Assembly (NCBI GenBank): GCA_022410635.1
Contig: JAJVDF010000250.1
Span: 1,726,499-1,790,498 of the forward strand
Reading direction: 5' to 3'
DNA from: Tretioscincus oriximinensis
Lineage: Eukaryota > Chordata > Lepidosauria > Squamata > Gymnophthalmidae
DNA: 64,000 nucleotides
Part shown: one piece after another, positions 46,601 through 52,075 of the stretch
Numbering within the stretch: the stretch's first letter is position 1
Layout: every line of letters starts with the position of its first letter
Made by a program: the position numbers and the translations under genes
Notes under the pieces: generated by a model
The model's database searches: none
What the model was told of the DNA's origin: nothing
What the model saw: only the letters and a program-made list of their open reading frames with translations

Positions 46601-47440
46601 AAACTTCCTCTTGTCTGTCCAAACTCTTCTGCGAATCACTTTCCAGTTTGTTTATTTATATTTCTATACTGCCCTTTACCCGAAGGTCTCAGGACAGTTA
46701 ATAATAAAAACAGAATTACAGTAACAAGTTAAAACAGCACTATATTAAATAGGGGAGAACAGGATTTTTAGTCATAAGAACATAAGAAGAGCCATACTGG
46801 ATCAGGCCACAGCCCATCAAGTCCAGCATTCTGTGTCACACAGAGGCCCACCAGATGCACCTGGGCAGTCCGAACAGAGGAAAGCAAAATATGCTGCTCC
46901 TGTTCGTGACTCCCTGCAAATGGTATTTCAAGAGTCCTGCCTGTTGCTCCATCCCGGAGGCGACATCCAGACAACTATCTTAGTATCCATTTATACCCCT
47001 AGTATCCATAAACCTGTCTAGTCCTGTCTTGAAACTATCCAAGCTGTTAGCTACCACTACCTCTAGTTTATTGTACGGCTAGTTTATTGATCACCCACTG
47101 TTCTGAGCTTGTGACATACTGTATAGGTGCAATGTTTTCTGAGATTGGAGAATATTTTAAGTCTTAGAAATGTGTCTGCCCCCTCCACCACCACCACCAC
47201 CCCCCGTTGGAAATGTACCCACTATCTTCTGCCCATCTGGAATCACAGTTGGACATCACCTTTATCACATGAATTGTTTTGATACTGAAACATTTGTCAT
47301 GTACAATTCACCCACTGTATTCTGTATTTTTCAGTGACTTAAAGAAAGTTGGTGTGACAATTGTTGGGCCTCAGAAAAAGTTCATAAGCAGTATTAAGTC
47401 TCTAGACATGCATACAAAGAATGGGCCAGTTCCAGTATAA
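1567..47440 (+). CDS. EPHA3: EPHA3, ten 3' coding exons (transmembrane to stop), ectodomain outside window
   Basis: Seen: ten exons with AG/GT borders and matching phases join into 452 continuous residues ending in TAA: 1567-1669, 2076-2143, 6070-6195, 14140-14325, 27427-27488, 29578-29787, 30930-31079, 35186-35379, 44986-45141, 47335-47440. Domains in order are the transmembrane helix, juxtamembrane segment with two tyrosines, tyrosine kinase domain, SAM domain and a C-terminal PVPV. Known of the family: EPHA3 is a plasma-membrane receptor tyrosine kinase for GPI-anchored ephrin-A ligands (notably ephrin-A5) and acts in axon guidance, cell repulsion and heart cushion development. The assignment to EPHA3 over EPHA5, EPHA4 or EPHA7 rests on the TM text [15 protein letters not shown], the segment [20 protein letters not shown] and the PVPV end, compared with human EPHA3 from memory. 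When residues are numbered from the juxtamembrane tyrosines (596, 602), the catalytic Asp falls at 746 and the activation-loop Tyr at 779, as in the human protein. The gene is intact as far as visible. Confidence 0.95.
1670..2075 (+). other. EPHA3 intron (short)
   Basis: This 406-base intron runs from a GTCAGT donor to a TTTTTATAG acceptor preceded by a T-rich tract. I see no repeat or other feature inside it. Confidence 0.85.
2076..2143 (+). CDS. EPHA3: EPHA3 exon: juxtamembrane, first part
   Basis: The acceptor is TATAG|ATTC and the donor is ACT|GTAAGT. It reads (R)[20 protein letters not shown] then GH, with a split Leu codon. This is the basic cytoplasmic stretch directly after the membrane. 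From memory, mammalian EPHA3 has one residue where this sequence has His-Asn, so there may be a one-residue length difference here. I am not certain of that. Phase matches both neighbouring exons. Confidence 0.93.
2144..6069 (+). other. EPHA3 intron
   Basis: This 3.9-kb AT-rich intron ends in TTTGTAAACAG. It contains a four-copy 11-bp tandem repeat at 4538-4577 and, near 2990-3070, a weak match to a foldback family better seen at 8285-8422. No coding exon or clear LINE is visible; short ORFs at 2739-2927, 3081-3305 and 5427-5717 have no family signature. Confidence 0.7.
4538..4577 (+). repeat. 11-bp tandem repeat, about 3.6 units
   Basis: The unit TATTGTCTACA is repeated head to tail three times without change, followed by a partial fourth copy (TATTGTC). 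It is a minisatellite-scale slippage product in the intron. Confidence 0.9.
6070..6195 (+). CDS. EPHA3: EPHA3 exon: juxtamembrane tyrosines and start of kinase domain
   Basis: The acceptor is AACAG|TAAAG and the donor is GCAG|GTAAGG. It reads (L)[19 protein letters not shown], then [19 protein letters not shown], then VGAG. The two tyrosines in TYVDP and TYEDP correspond to human Tyr596 and Tyr602. In Eph receptors these are autophosphorylated, which releases juxtamembrane autoinhibition and creates SH2 docking sites. The last codons open the glycine-rich ATP loop G-A-G. Confidence 0.96.
6785..6805 (+). other. G-quadruplex-type motif
   Basis: Four guanine runs are separated by very short loops: GGG-AC-GGGGG-T-GGGG-T-GGGGG. 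This fits the common G3+N1-7 pattern on the + strand, which is also the EPHA3 coding strand. Confidence 0.75.
6805..6847 (+). repeat. Alternating purine-pyrimidine tract (Z-DNA prone)
   Basis: Forty-three consecutive bases alternate strictly between purine and pyrimidine, mostly as CG, TG and CA steps with a central GTGCGCACGCGCGCATGCGC. Such runs are the classical left-handed-DNA former. It abuts the G-rich motif directly. Confidence 0.85.
7034..7057. repeat. Perfect 24-bp palindrome
   Basis: The half-site GCAGCCGTCAGA is followed immediately by its exact reverse complement, with AGATCT at the centre and no spacer. Confidence 0.95.
7067..7127. repeat. 25-bp inverted repeat with 11-nt loop
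   Basis: Arm 7067-7091 (begins AAAATCCCGC, ends ATTCCCC) pairs with 7103-7127 with a single mismatch. The loop is AATGCAGCATC. It lies ten bases after the preceding palindrome. Confidence 0.93.
8285..8422. mobile_element. Foldback element, 46-bp imperfect inverted arms
   Basis: Left arm 8285-8330 (CTGGTTACCCATTTAC ... GAAGAATGA) is nearly the reverse complement of right arm 8376-8422 (TCATTCTTC ... GGCTAACCAG). The arms are separated by about 45 bases. Similar core text (ACTG...AAGAAT followed by TTTAAA) recurs near 2995-3060, 46050-46110 and 54835-54890, suggesting a dispersed MITE family. No coding capacity. Confidence 0.65.
9640..9890. repeat. Degenerate tandem duplication, units of roughly 110 bp
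   Basis: Two successive segments, from about 9645 and about 9755, share a similar order of words: TCTCT, GATGAAG/GGTGAAG, CTTTG, CATG, CCCC, TGAGGAG. Alignment by eye is loose and the repeat is old or fortuitous. Confidence 0.3.
13053..13141. mobile_element. Penelope-like terminal inverted remnant, copy A
   Basis: Arm 13053-13073 (starts AGTCCAGCAAAGGAG) pairs perfectly over 21 bp with 13086-13106 around a 12-base loop. It is followed by ACTAGACTAACACAGCTATT and TCTCTGAAAT, which matches in reverse the left border of the related copy at 38.1 kb. The arm text is shared with the long palindrome at 63828-64000. The centre of the element is lost here. Confidence 0.6.
14140..14325 (+). CDS. EPHA3: EPHA3 exon: kinase N-lobe
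   Basis: The acceptor is TTTACAG|GTGAA and the donor is AAAAA|GTAAGT. It completes the glycine loop (G-A-G-E-F-G-E-V) and encodes [20 protein letters not shown], then [20 protein letters not shown] and [16 protein letters not shown]. The VAIK lysine equals human Lys653, the ATP-binding residue, and the GEAS glutamate (670) is the helix-C partner that salt-bridges it. Both are present, so the ATP site is intact. The exon ends with one base of a Ser codon completed by the next exon. Confidence 0.97.
15219..15560 (+). mobile_element. tRNA-derived SINE with duplicated head and duplicated tail
   Basis: The head contains TGGTATAGTGGTTAGAGTG, a pol III A-box-like segment, repeated 22-23 bases later as TGGTGTAGTGGTTAGAGTG. 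A weak B box (ATTCAATTCC) follows at about 15291. The body GGGTGACCTTGGGCCAGTCA and the tail GGTATAGGGTGGGATATAAA plus TAAATAAATAAA are typical of sauropsid tRNA SINEs. A second tail (CCGCCCTGAGACC... to ATAAATAAATAAAG) follows at 15496-15558, so the 3' module is present twice. Not expected to encode protein. Confidence 0.85.
16850..17060 (+). repeat. polypurine (G/A) tract
   Basis: A long G/A-rich run with AAGGAAAGGAAAA and AGGAAAGGAAAATGG units occupies this part of the intron. The minus-strand ORF at 16774-16995 (Phe/Ser/Leu-rich) is its shadow. Confidence 0.7.
18444..19160 (+). mobile_element. CR1-family LINE 3' fragment (TTCTTATGT-ended lineage), copy 1
   Basis: The broken reading frames give [33 protein letters not shown] and [13 protein letters not shown], the conserved C-terminal end of CR1 ORF2. 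The 3' UTR-like segment contains CAGGACTCCTGAAATACCAT, then TGGACTAGATGGGCTCTGGC, ending with a doubled TTCTTATG. It is 5'-truncated and carries stop codons and frameshifts, so it is inactive. At least seven further fragments of this lineage occur in the window, in both orientations. Confidence 0.88.
19985..20340 (+). mobile_element. CR1-family LINE 3' fragment, copy 2
   Basis: It begins around TTTTTTTCACCCAGAGGGTC and continues through GTGGAATTTACTTCC, the ATGGAAGCCAAGGGTATA segment and GCAGGGCAATGAAAACAGG to CAACAGGGCTCCTCTTACGA. This is the same 3' module as the 18.4-kb copy but more diverged. It is 5'-truncated. Confidence 0.8.
20575..20810 (+). mobile_element. CR1-family LINE 3' fragment, copy 3 (degenerate)
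   Basis: Shared words in the same order as copies 1 and 2 are GTGGTGGTAG, TTAAGACAGAATTAGACAAA, TATTAGGATGGAT, GCCAGGTGCAATTGGTAGAC and GCTGGAATAGATGG. Two internal Ns and several deletions are present. Confidence 0.65.
23419..23780 (+). repeat. polypyrimidine tract, about 360 bp
   Basis: A nearly unbroken C/T run starts with CCTCCTCCTCCTCTTCTTC and continues through many CCTTCC and CTCCC units to about 23780. Purine interruptions are rare. Reading frames through it are homopolymeric Phe/Leu/Ser or, on the other strand, Lys/Arg/Glu, and are not genes. Confidence 0.9.
23821..23989. mobile_element. Foldback element, about 60-bp inverted arms
   Basis: Left arm 23821-23880 and right arm 23930-23989 are imperfect reverse complements. 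The innermost 17 bases (CACTGGAGAGCAGTCAA against TTGACTGCTCTCCAGTG) match exactly. The loop is about 49 bases. It directly follows the pyrimidine tract. Confidence 0.75.
24829..25080 (-). mobile_element. Solo-LTR-like segment, minus strand
   Basis: Read on the minus strand it has a TATA box (TATAAATATA at 24950-24941), then about 60 bases later an AATAAA (24883-24878), then about 48 bases to a possible end ...ACCCTGCA. This TATA / poly(A) / U5 order is that of a retroelement LTR. The upstream border, target duplication and any coding part were not found, so the family is unassigned. Confidence 0.5.
26588..26690. mobile_element. Hairpin MITE family member (degenerate)
   Basis: It contains GGGCCTGCTATAGTCTACAT and then CCATGCAAGTGGCTGGTA. 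This matches the core shared by the elements at 43130-43238 and 60795-60915. It has no clear termini of its own. Confidence 0.4.
27427..27488 (+). CDS. EPHA3: EPHA3 exon: kinase hinge region
   Basis: The acceptor is TTTCTAG|GCAAA and the donor is TTGAGA|GTAAGT. It reads (S)[20 protein letters not shown]. This 62-base exon covers strand beta-5, the hinge and helix D. Gatekeeper Thr precedes [12 protein letters not shown]. The EYM tyrosine corresponds to human Tyr701, a reported phosphosite. It ends on a complete codon. Confidence 0.96.
27985..28646 (+). mobile_element. CR1-family LINE 3' fragment, copy 4
   Basis: The frame at 28076-28288 reads [20 protein letters not shown], then [20 protein letters not shown] and [16 protein letters not shown], the conserved CR1 ORF2 C-terminal block. 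It continues into the same 3' module as the 18.4-kb copy and ends CTTGTGTTCTTATGT. It is 5'-truncated and frameshifted. Confidence 0.88.
29168..29263. repeat. Foldback, about 45-bp imperfect arms
   Basis: Left arm 29168-29214 (TCTATAATTTTCTATTTGTA ... TTTTTATTGAATGA) mirrors right arm 29220-29263 (TCATTCAATAAAAATAC ... AGAAAATTATAGA) around the five-base spacer CTTAC. The arms are AT-rich. It is a probable MITE or a pre-cruciform sequence. Confidence 0.8.
29578..29787 (+). CDS. EPHA3: EPHA3 exon: catalytic loop, DFG and activation loop
   Basis: The acceptor is TTTACAG|AAACA and the donor is CAAGA|GTAAGT, exactly 70 codons. It reads [20 protein letters not shown], then [40 protein letters not shown] and [10 protein letters not shown]. 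The HRDLAARN catalytic loop has its Asp at human position 746. The DFG aspartate (764) coordinates magnesium. The AYTTR tyrosine is human Tyr779 of the activation loop. All catalytic residues are intact, so the enzyme is predicted active. Confidence 0.97.
29788..30929 (+). other. EPHA3 intron
   Basis: This 1.1-kb AT-rich intron ends in TTCTGCTTACAG. I see no repeat, hairpin or exon-like segment in it. Confidence 0.8.
30930..31079 (+). CDS. EPHA3: EPHA3 exon: P+1 loop and kinase subdomains VIII-IX
   Basis: The acceptor is CTTACAG|GGGGG and the donor is CAGGAT|GTGAGT, exactly 50 codons. It reads [20 protein letters not shown], then [20 protein letters not shown] and [19 protein letters not shown] is the tyrosine-kinase P+1/APE-equivalent segment. 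One oddity: the subdomain IX motif is D-A-W-S (codon GCA) where human EPHA3 and most tyrosine kinases have D-V-W-S. The invariant Asp and Trp are kept. Confidence 0.96.
31325..31363. repeat. 16-bp perfect hairpin
   Basis: CCATGTTTGATATGCT (31325-31340) and AGCATATCAAACATGG (31348-31363) are exact reverse complements with a 7-base loop TAGATAC. It is too short to class as an element; a fold-back insertion or small hairpin RNA is possible but unsupported. Confidence 0.85.
31630..33057 (+). mobile_element. Tc1-like DNA transposon, decayed, interrupted by a CR1 fragment
   Basis: Broken frames read [16 protein letters not shown] near 31890, then KWKEHGTT with a [12 protein letters not shown] run near 32003-32060 and [10 protein letters not shown] near 32195. 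After an interruption at about 32280-32450, KVLW.DET-like text and [13 protein letters not shown] are recoverable across stops, then QQHDDP near 32735. This is the order of a Tc1-family transposase (DNA-binding region, then DDE domain). The 3' end reads GAATACTTTTGCAAGCCACT at about 33037-33056, the Tc1 terminal sequence shared with fish-type elements. The 5' terminal repeat is not recognised and much of the DDE C terminus is missing. No function expected. Confidence 0.85.
32280..32450 (-). mobile_element. CR1-family 3' fragment nested in the Tc1-like element
   Basis: It begins AACATAAGAAGAGCCATGCT and GGATCAGGCCCATCTAGTCC and runs to CAGGAGCACTACC. This is the reverse complement of the TTCTTATGT-ended CR1 3' module. 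It separates the Tc1 text TTTTGCAAAAGATGTG from GGAGACTCCCCAGATG, so the CR1 inserted after the Tc1. Confidence 0.85.
33123..33215 (-). mobile_element. CR1-family 3' terminal scrap
   Basis: AAAAAGCCATGTTAGATCAG then GCCACAGCCCATTTATTCCA and GTATCCTGGCTCACCCAGTC match the reverse complement of the same CR1 3' end seen at 32280 and 46770. It is very short. Confidence 0.6.
33430..33835 (+). mobile_element. CR1-family LINE 3' fragment, copy 5
   Basis: It shares CTTGAAACTGATGAGCAGAA, GTTTTTTCACCCAGAGG, GGAATTTACTTCCAGAAGAG and the ending GGCTCCTCTTATGTTC with the other copies. It abuts the mariner-type MITE at 33852. Confidence 0.82.
33852..34085. mobile_element. Mariner-type MITE with about 80-bp terminal inverted repeats
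   Basis: The left end CAGGGTGCTTCAAAAAATGT continues into TATACACACTTTGAACTTCC and is mirrored at the right end by TTTTTTGAAGCACCCTTG. Inverted identity extends about 80 bp inward on each side, leaving a core of roughly 75 bp. The element is flanked by TA on both sides (33850-33851 and 34086-34087), the Tc1/mariner target. There is no transposase. One extra T near the right tip is the only end defect seen. Confidence 0.88.
35186..35379 (+). CDS. EPHA3: EPHA3 exon: kinase C-lobe end and SAM linker
   Basis: The acceptor is TTGTGCAG|GTAATT and the donor is GCAAG|GTGACA. It reads [20 protein letters not shown], then [20 protein letters not shown] and [20 protein letters not shown], then SAAA with a split Arg codon. 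It contains the conserved CW...RP tail of the kinase fold (subdomain XI) and the start of the linker to SAM. The GTGACA donor is weaker than the other donors in this gene. Confidence 0.96.
36747..36862. mobile_element. Hairpin MITE family member
   Basis: TATATCTCAGAATAGGGAC (36747-36765) is the reverse complement of 36844-36862 with one mismatch. The surroundings (GACCCTTATTCTGGAC on the left, CCAGTAATCCAGAGTAAAGTC on the right) extend the pairing loosely. Neighbouring segments at 36585-36680 and 36955-37060 carry the same CCATCCACA...GCTAGTG-type core. Confidence 0.6.
38104..38266 (-). mobile_element. Penelope-like terminal inverted element, copy B, with hammerhead-like core
   Basis: The left border TTTCAGAGAAGTATCTGTGT is the reverse complement of the right border of the 13.05-kb copy. 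The two arms (about 38136-38176 and 38224-38266) are diverged inverted repeats. Between them, read on the minus strand, is GCATCTGAAGAAG, then GTAGAC-GT-GTCTAC, then AGAAGCTCATGCC. This has the order CTGAAGA / stem / GAA / short stem of a hammerhead ribozyme, but the core is decayed. Confidence 0.55.
39050..40428 (+). mobile_element. CR1 LINE, 5'-truncated, reverse transcriptase largely open
   Basis: One frame of 300 codons (39050-39952) carries [15 protein letters not shown] and [11 protein letters not shown], then [14 protein letters not shown]. It has RT motif A ([15 protein letters not shown]), motif B ([18 protein letters not shown]) and the catalytic motif C ([12 protein letters not shown]). 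After a frameshift it resumes at 40009-40347 with [20 protein letters not shown] and [13 protein letters not shown]. The 3' UTR ends CTGGAGGTCCCTTCCAACTC then ATTCTATG repeats, the diagnostic CR1 tail. The 5' half with the endonuclease is absent, as is usual for CR1. One N lies in the frame. It is a relatively young insertion but not autonomous. Confidence 0.95.
43130..43238. mobile_element. Hairpin MITE family member, best internal pairing
   Basis: Left arm 43130-43166 (GAGAATAGGAGCCTGCCATC ... GCTAGTGTAGAC) pairs imperfectly (about four in five bases) with right arm 43200-43238 (GTCTACACTGGCATGTGGAT ...). The core word ACACTAGCATGTGGATGG recurs at 35797-35818 and about 60868. Flanking GTCTACAC repeats blur the borders. 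Confidence 0.65.
44743..44776 (+). repeat. (GA)n microsatellite, imperfect
   Basis: An A-run passes into AGAGAGAGAGAGGGAGAG and AGTGAG. It is a simple repeat about 200 bases before the SAM exon. Confidence 0.85.
44986..45141 (+). CDS. EPHA3: EPHA3 exon: SAM domain, first part
   Basis: The acceptor is ATTCTAG|ACCAT and the donor is TCTGA|GTAAGT. It reads (R)[20 protein letters not shown], then [20 protein letters not shown] and [11 protein letters not shown] with a split Asp. DWL and the helix pattern mark the SAM (sterile alpha motif) domain used for receptor self-association and adaptor binding. Compared from memory with human EPHA3, the segment before and after GDWLNG differs at several positions while the rest is near-identical. 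Confidence 0.95.
46148..46191 (+). repeat. 22-bp exact tandem duplication
   Basis: The unit AACTGGGTTTCAAGTTAGAG-GA occurs twice in immediate succession without a mismatch. Confidence 0.95.
46295..46500 (-). mobile_element. CR1-family 3' fragment, degenerate
   Basis: GACCATAAGAATAGCCCTGA, then CAAGTGGTATTTCAGGAATA and TATTGCTCCATCCCAGAGAC follow the same order as the reverse-complemented CR1 3' module at 46770, with many changes. Confidence 0.6.
46650..46725 (-). mobile_element. SINE/LINE 3' tail fragment
   Basis: TTATTTATATTTCTATACTG, then CCCTTTACCCGAAGGTCTCA and GGACAGTTAATAATAAAA, is the reverse complement of the tail module seen at 15440-15558. Related tails occur at about 53650-53725 and 54395-54465. 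Confidence 0.6.
46770..47070 (-). mobile_element. CR1-family LINE 3' fragment, copy 6
   Basis: It starts TCATAAGAACATAAGAAGAG and GATCAGGCCACAGCCCATCA, passes GCCCACCAGATGCACCTGGG and ends near AAGCTGTTAGCTACCACTAC. This is the exact reverse order of the 18.4-kb copy's 3' end. Identity by eye is high. Confidence 0.88.
47335..47440 (+). CDS. EPHA3: EPHA3 last coding exon: SAM end and C terminus
   Basis: The acceptor is ATTTTTCAG|TGACT. It reads (D)[20 protein letters not shown], then [14 protein letters not shown], and stops at TAA 47438-47440. [11 protein letters not shown] is the last SAM helix. The C-terminal P-V-P-V is the short PDZ-binding tail of EPHA3. No frameshift or early stop. Confidence 0.96.
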
Positions 47441-48112
47441 CCTTCCAAAACATTGACATTCAAGATGCAACAAGAAGCAAGAAGTTTCTGCAAAGATCAC
47501 GTTGATGATGTGAAAGTACCAGACTTAAAAGGCACTCTTGTAACAATGTTGGAACATACCATTTGGGCCATTTTCAAGCCCACTAAAAGACTCTTAAGTT
47601 GAGTTAATTGCCTTAAAATAGGAATGAAAACCTTTTTTTTTTCTATCTCTTACTCTTGAAAGGGAACGTCTTCCCAAGTGTAATAATGGACTGCTCAAAT
47701 ATAAAAACTGTTTAAAAGAAATCCTTCCATGTAACATAGAGCCATTCACACATTCGACTGCAAATCACAAGAGGCAAGCAAACTGTGGATGCAATGCTGA
47801 ATTTTGATGACATGTCAGAAAGCAGTGAGGAAAGTAAAACCTTGTAATATTTTTTTTATAAACAGAAAGGATAGGTGATCAGTATTTTATTCCTTTAAAT
47901 AATTCTATAAAGTCTATACAGGCAATACGTCACACTTGTCTGACCACATCTGATATGCTTTTCTTCCAATACTCAATACCAACTGTGGAAGAAGGAAAAT
48001 TTAGAATAATGCTTGGTATAAAACGAAGGCAATAGTTCACCAAAATATTTACCATGCGACTAGGTTAGAAGTGTGCATTCTTTTTTTAAAAAAAGTCTTA
48101 GATTTGTTTTTA

Positions 48113-48118
48113 AATAAA
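48113..48118 (+). promoter_or_regulatory. Candidate proximal poly(A) signal
   Basis: AATAAA lies in TTTTTAAATAAAAAGCATAT, followed within 40 bases by T-rich sequence (TTTATTTGTTTTC). It would give a short EPHA3 3' UTR. Confidence 0.4.
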
Positions 48119-48504
48119 AAGCATATTTATTTCTCTTTATTTGTTTTCTTATTGTTTCTATTTATATATGTTTGGACTGGGATTACTGACTACCAAGTGC
48201 CAAATCCTCTCAGACTATAGCTACAGTCTTAATAGTTGAAATAAATGTATGTTGCAGGAAAATCTGCAACCAACTAAAGAAAGAAGTCTACATGTGGATC
48301 CTAGTGTCCCAAGAAATACATTGTCTAAAAGAAATCCTTGATTATTTTCATAATCATATTGTCTTTACAGTTACAAAAAATAGACATTTGCAATATGAAT
48401 GAAGTGTTGGACTGTGCCAGACTTTAAACAAATCTTATAACCTGTTATTTGGTGGTCTTATTATTAACTTATAATACCCTAGAATTTAAAAAGGTGAATT
48501 CATG

Positions 48505-48868
48505 TAGAGAGGTGCACAAACTTAAAAACAAAGGTTCAGTTTGAATCAAATTAAACCTTACGGAGTTTGGTTCCATCTAGTGCTAGGTTGAACATGTTCA
48601 CTTGGTTCCGCATTGACTTTGATCAGATTTGTAAACGGTTTGATTTTTTTTTGCTACAACTAATCATTGTACAGTTGTAACAAAAGGGCTAGATAAATGT
48701 GTTTTAGAACAGTTCAAATTGAACTGTCTGATTAGATCTTGTTTGATTGGAACCCCCTGGCTTGATTCAGATCAAACCAATCTCTTCCAGTTGGGATACG
48801 GTTCAGTTCAAATTGGTCAGGGCTGAAGTAGAACTGTTCTAAAACAAACTTAATTTTCATTCCTCTAT
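48505..48868. mobile_element. hAT-like non-autonomous element in the EPHA3 3' UTR
   Basis: It begins TAGAGAGGTGCACAAAC and closes with AACTTAATTTTCATTCCTCT-A, weakly inverted ends. The interior contains repeated GGTTCAGTT/GAACTG words. The TAGNGRNGTGC start is shared with the element at 52613. Boundaries are approximate and no clear target duplication was found. Confidence 0.45.
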
Positions 48869-50462
48869 ACTTTATTGTAGATAATGTTGGCATCCACATT
48901 AAACAAAGATTACACAGTATGCTTCTTAGTCTACAATGCTAAACATCTATGTTAATACGGAAGAGATATGTATACCTCTGAGTATACATGAATTGAGTTG
49001 CACTAAAAGTACCCAATATTCTTTGAATATTGTATGTTGTCAACAAAGGATGTGGAATGATCAGCTTGCATCTTATGAGCGTGTTCCTATACTTCAATTG
49101 TCCTAAATTAATATTGTTTGGACTTAGATAAAATTATTCTTAAAAGAATCACAGACCTCTTAGGGAACATAAATACGACATGCTCTCTTTTTTAAAGCTT
49201 AACCAGCACTACATGATGCAAACTCTCAGTGCACATTAGCGTTGGCATACTTGCTTAGTGTATTGTGCAAACATCTGGGCTGCAGGCACACAAGTTTCTC
49301 CCAATGTGAGAACCATGTTGATAGTTGAATGACTAGCTGCAGGATTTTTCGAGGCAAAGGAGCTTTATTCCAAGTGGATTTTGGGTGGATTGCTGAACAT
49401 CCGTGACCACGAGGGGCGAATTCTTGACCTTCAATTATCAACATGGTGCATGTATGGAAAAATCCCCCATATATCTGCAGCCTTAAATTCCTCTAAAAGG
49501 ATCCAATAGAAGAAAGATCTACTACGTGAATCCCATAGCAATGTTATTTCAGTACCATAATCATGCAGTAGTGACATAAGCAGCACCTTCCCATACATTT
49601 GATTCTCAGATGTAAACGCAAACCCTCAAGCTGCAGGATGTTTTTTTAATTATTATTTAACACACTGATATACTCAGAGATGTTTGGTTGAACAAATTGT
49701 CCTGGAGGCAATTTTAATTATTACAAAAGAAAATGGTTCATTAGGATGTTTTCAAATAGATTGATCTCTTCCTTTCCAGTTGTCTTTCACTTTCTAGTAA
49801 TATAATGGGGCATGCTTCTGAGTGTGCACTCCACGCAAAGGGCATTGTTCCCAAAGAAATAATTTTTGCTGGGAAATTTTAAGCAATCTTTAGTCTTCTC
49901 TTTCTTACAATATTTTATACTGTTGTTGGCTTCCTACAGTGTTCTCCTTTTACTCTTGTACATATGTAAACATAGCAGTGTGCAATTCTTAACTGTGGAA
50001 TAGAGGAAATAGAATTTTTTGGCCATCTTCCTGTATAGGACATGCCTTCAAGATTTATTTTCAACACACAAGCAACACAAAGACATTTTCTGCACTGAGC
50101 CTTAGTCATGATTATATTGGGGAATAGGGACCTGCCATATGGGTGCTTGGAAGGTCCCTGTTGGAATAAGGCTCAATGGAGAAAAGACTGAAACCTTCAC
50201 AAAGAATATATACCGTATTATTGATTTTGTATCTTAAAATTATGGTTTTCATATATGTTATTTATTTCTCTTAACAATAATATAGTTTACATTAGACACC
50301 AATAAGCATTGTATAGATGTGATTTGAACTGGCAATTTTGCATTTGCTTTTAATGTTTATTTCAGAGCATTACTTAATTCATTTAGTTAATTATGTTGTG
50401 CACTTATAGATGGCCTGTTACTAATGTAAAATGATTTGTAGTGGAAACCTTTATATTTTTAT

Positions 50463-50468
50463 AATAAA
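50463..50468 (+). promoter_or_regulatory. Candidate distal poly(A) signal of EPHA3
   Basis: AATAAA lies in TTTTTATAATAAACATAATG, followed by AAAGTATTTTTTACATAC and a GATGGTTGCTTTG downstream element. It is the last strong hexamer before sequence that looks intergenic. Confidence 0.5.
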
Positions 50469-50499
50469 CATAATGAAAGTATTTTTTACATACTGGAAT

Positions 50500-52075
50500 G
50501 GAGAGATGGTTGCTTTGAAGCCAAGGAAAGTGGTTATTAAATATCTCACTTGTCTCAGTGTTTCATGGATTGTTATACTATGTTGCATAGGTCTGCATTG
50601 AACCTAAGATTTTGGATACAGCTATGACATACACCTTCAGAGGATCAGACTGCTTTGGCAATGAGTGACAGGCTTCATTTTATTTTGCCCTAAATCTGAA
50701 GCAAACATTCATTAAATTAACTAATAATATTGAAATATGTAATATTATAATCCAGTTTAAAGTGGTGTGTGTGCAGAGATAAGAGTCCACATGTCAAGCC
50801 AGACCAAATATCAAATAGCTAAGAAAGTGAGGGGATGTTGAATGAAGCCTCAGCCTATCTAATTCAGCCTTCTGTGGAGAGGGAACTGAAGCCCAAAGTA
50901 AAGTACCCACTTATCAAAATTCAGCTATCATTCAAAATCTCAGAGCTTACTATGTCTAACTAAAGTACTTAAACACTGGATTGGCTGACATAGTACAGTT
51001 TCTTCTCTGACCAGTAAGATTGCATGAATCTCAACCAGAATTTATCAGTACATAGGCTGGTGAAATTATCTAAAGTTACAACTAAAGTGATACAGACAGG
51101 AGGAGTACCATACTAGCATGATGATGTATTCATAACACTATATTGTTTTGCCATGGGACTATGCTGCTGTAATTGCAAAGGTAGGTTATTTTGGAATTAT
51201 AGAACATAGCAAAATAAAGACCCCTCATATAGATGTGGCTTATGATCCTATATTATTTATTACATAGATTTAATCAGGACGCATGTTTCTTGCAAGAAAA
51301 CCTCCCAAGTTAGGCCTGTTCTACAATTCCCTTCATCCTACCATTGTGCAGAAAATTCCTTAGTCCTGTTAAGATGATTCAGTCTATCCATCCCTCAATA
51401 TCATAGTTTGAAAGCAATTACATTTGCAATTTATTTCAAGTTATTTTAAACATACATTGAACTGTTATTCTTGTCCTTACATTTTAGAAAGGCTCCTAAG
51501 CCCTATATGTAATATGCCTTTTGATGTTGGTAGACTATGAATGAATCCACAAGCCAGCCTGTTGCCCCATTATTTCTATCTCGAAACAAAGCACCTACAT
51601 TCCCGTGGTTGTAAATCCAGGCACTTCTGTCTTCCCCTTATGTTTATAGAGAAATGAAAAGGAAACTTTGTGCATTTCACTAACAATCCAAGGAGGCTGT
51701 GGGATGAAAGCTCTCCAGGAAAACATTTTTTTCTCTCTCGGTATTGGTTGCCCCTCCTCCTCACCCTCCCCACCACACCCCAGAAATACTTCGTTCTAAG
51801 AAAAAGAAAAATATTCTGCCATTTCAGAATGCCCCGCTGTGGTCTCTTCAACAACTTCTTTTTACTCTTGCTTCATTTTAAAAAGCAAATCCTTCTCCAT
51901 TTCAAATGCTCTGTTTCCCTGCTGCTAAGGAGGCACATAATTAAAGAAGCTGTAGCTTCCTAGTGCCCTGAAACCAAGAAGAGATGAACAGATGGAGTTT
52001 TGCTGTTATTAAATCAGAAAAGAAGTACTAGGATGATAATTCAAAATGGAGACCATTAGAGAGCTATGATTACTG
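50500..52075. other. Downstream intergenic DNA, nothing recognised
   Basis: This is AT-rich unique-looking sequence with short ORFs only (for example 51576-51854 and 51670-51963), none with a domain signature. The segment at 50110-50190, just upstream, contains a relative of the hairpin MITE core (GGAATAGGGACCTGCCATAT). Confidence 0.6.

Larger units (their letters stand above)
45142..47334 (+). other. EPHA3 last intron
   Basis: The donor is GTAAGT and the acceptor is TGTATTTTTCAG. It holds a 22-bp tandem duplication (46148-46191), two minus-strand CR1 fragments (about 46295-46500, and 46770-47070 preceded by a SINE/LINE tail at 46650-46725) and a short (CCA)n run at about 47181-47203. The remainder is featureless. 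Confidence 0.75.
47441..50490 (+). other. EPHA3: Probable EPHA3 3' UTR
   Basis: The AT-rich sequence after the stop has no splice-like interruption. AATAAA hexamers occur at 48113-48118 and 50463-50468. The length to the distal signal, about 3 kb including a 0.36-kb inserted repeat, is in the range I remember for mammalian EPHA3 transcripts. The exact end is inferred and untested. Use of the first signal would give a 0.7-kb UTR. Confidence 0.55.
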
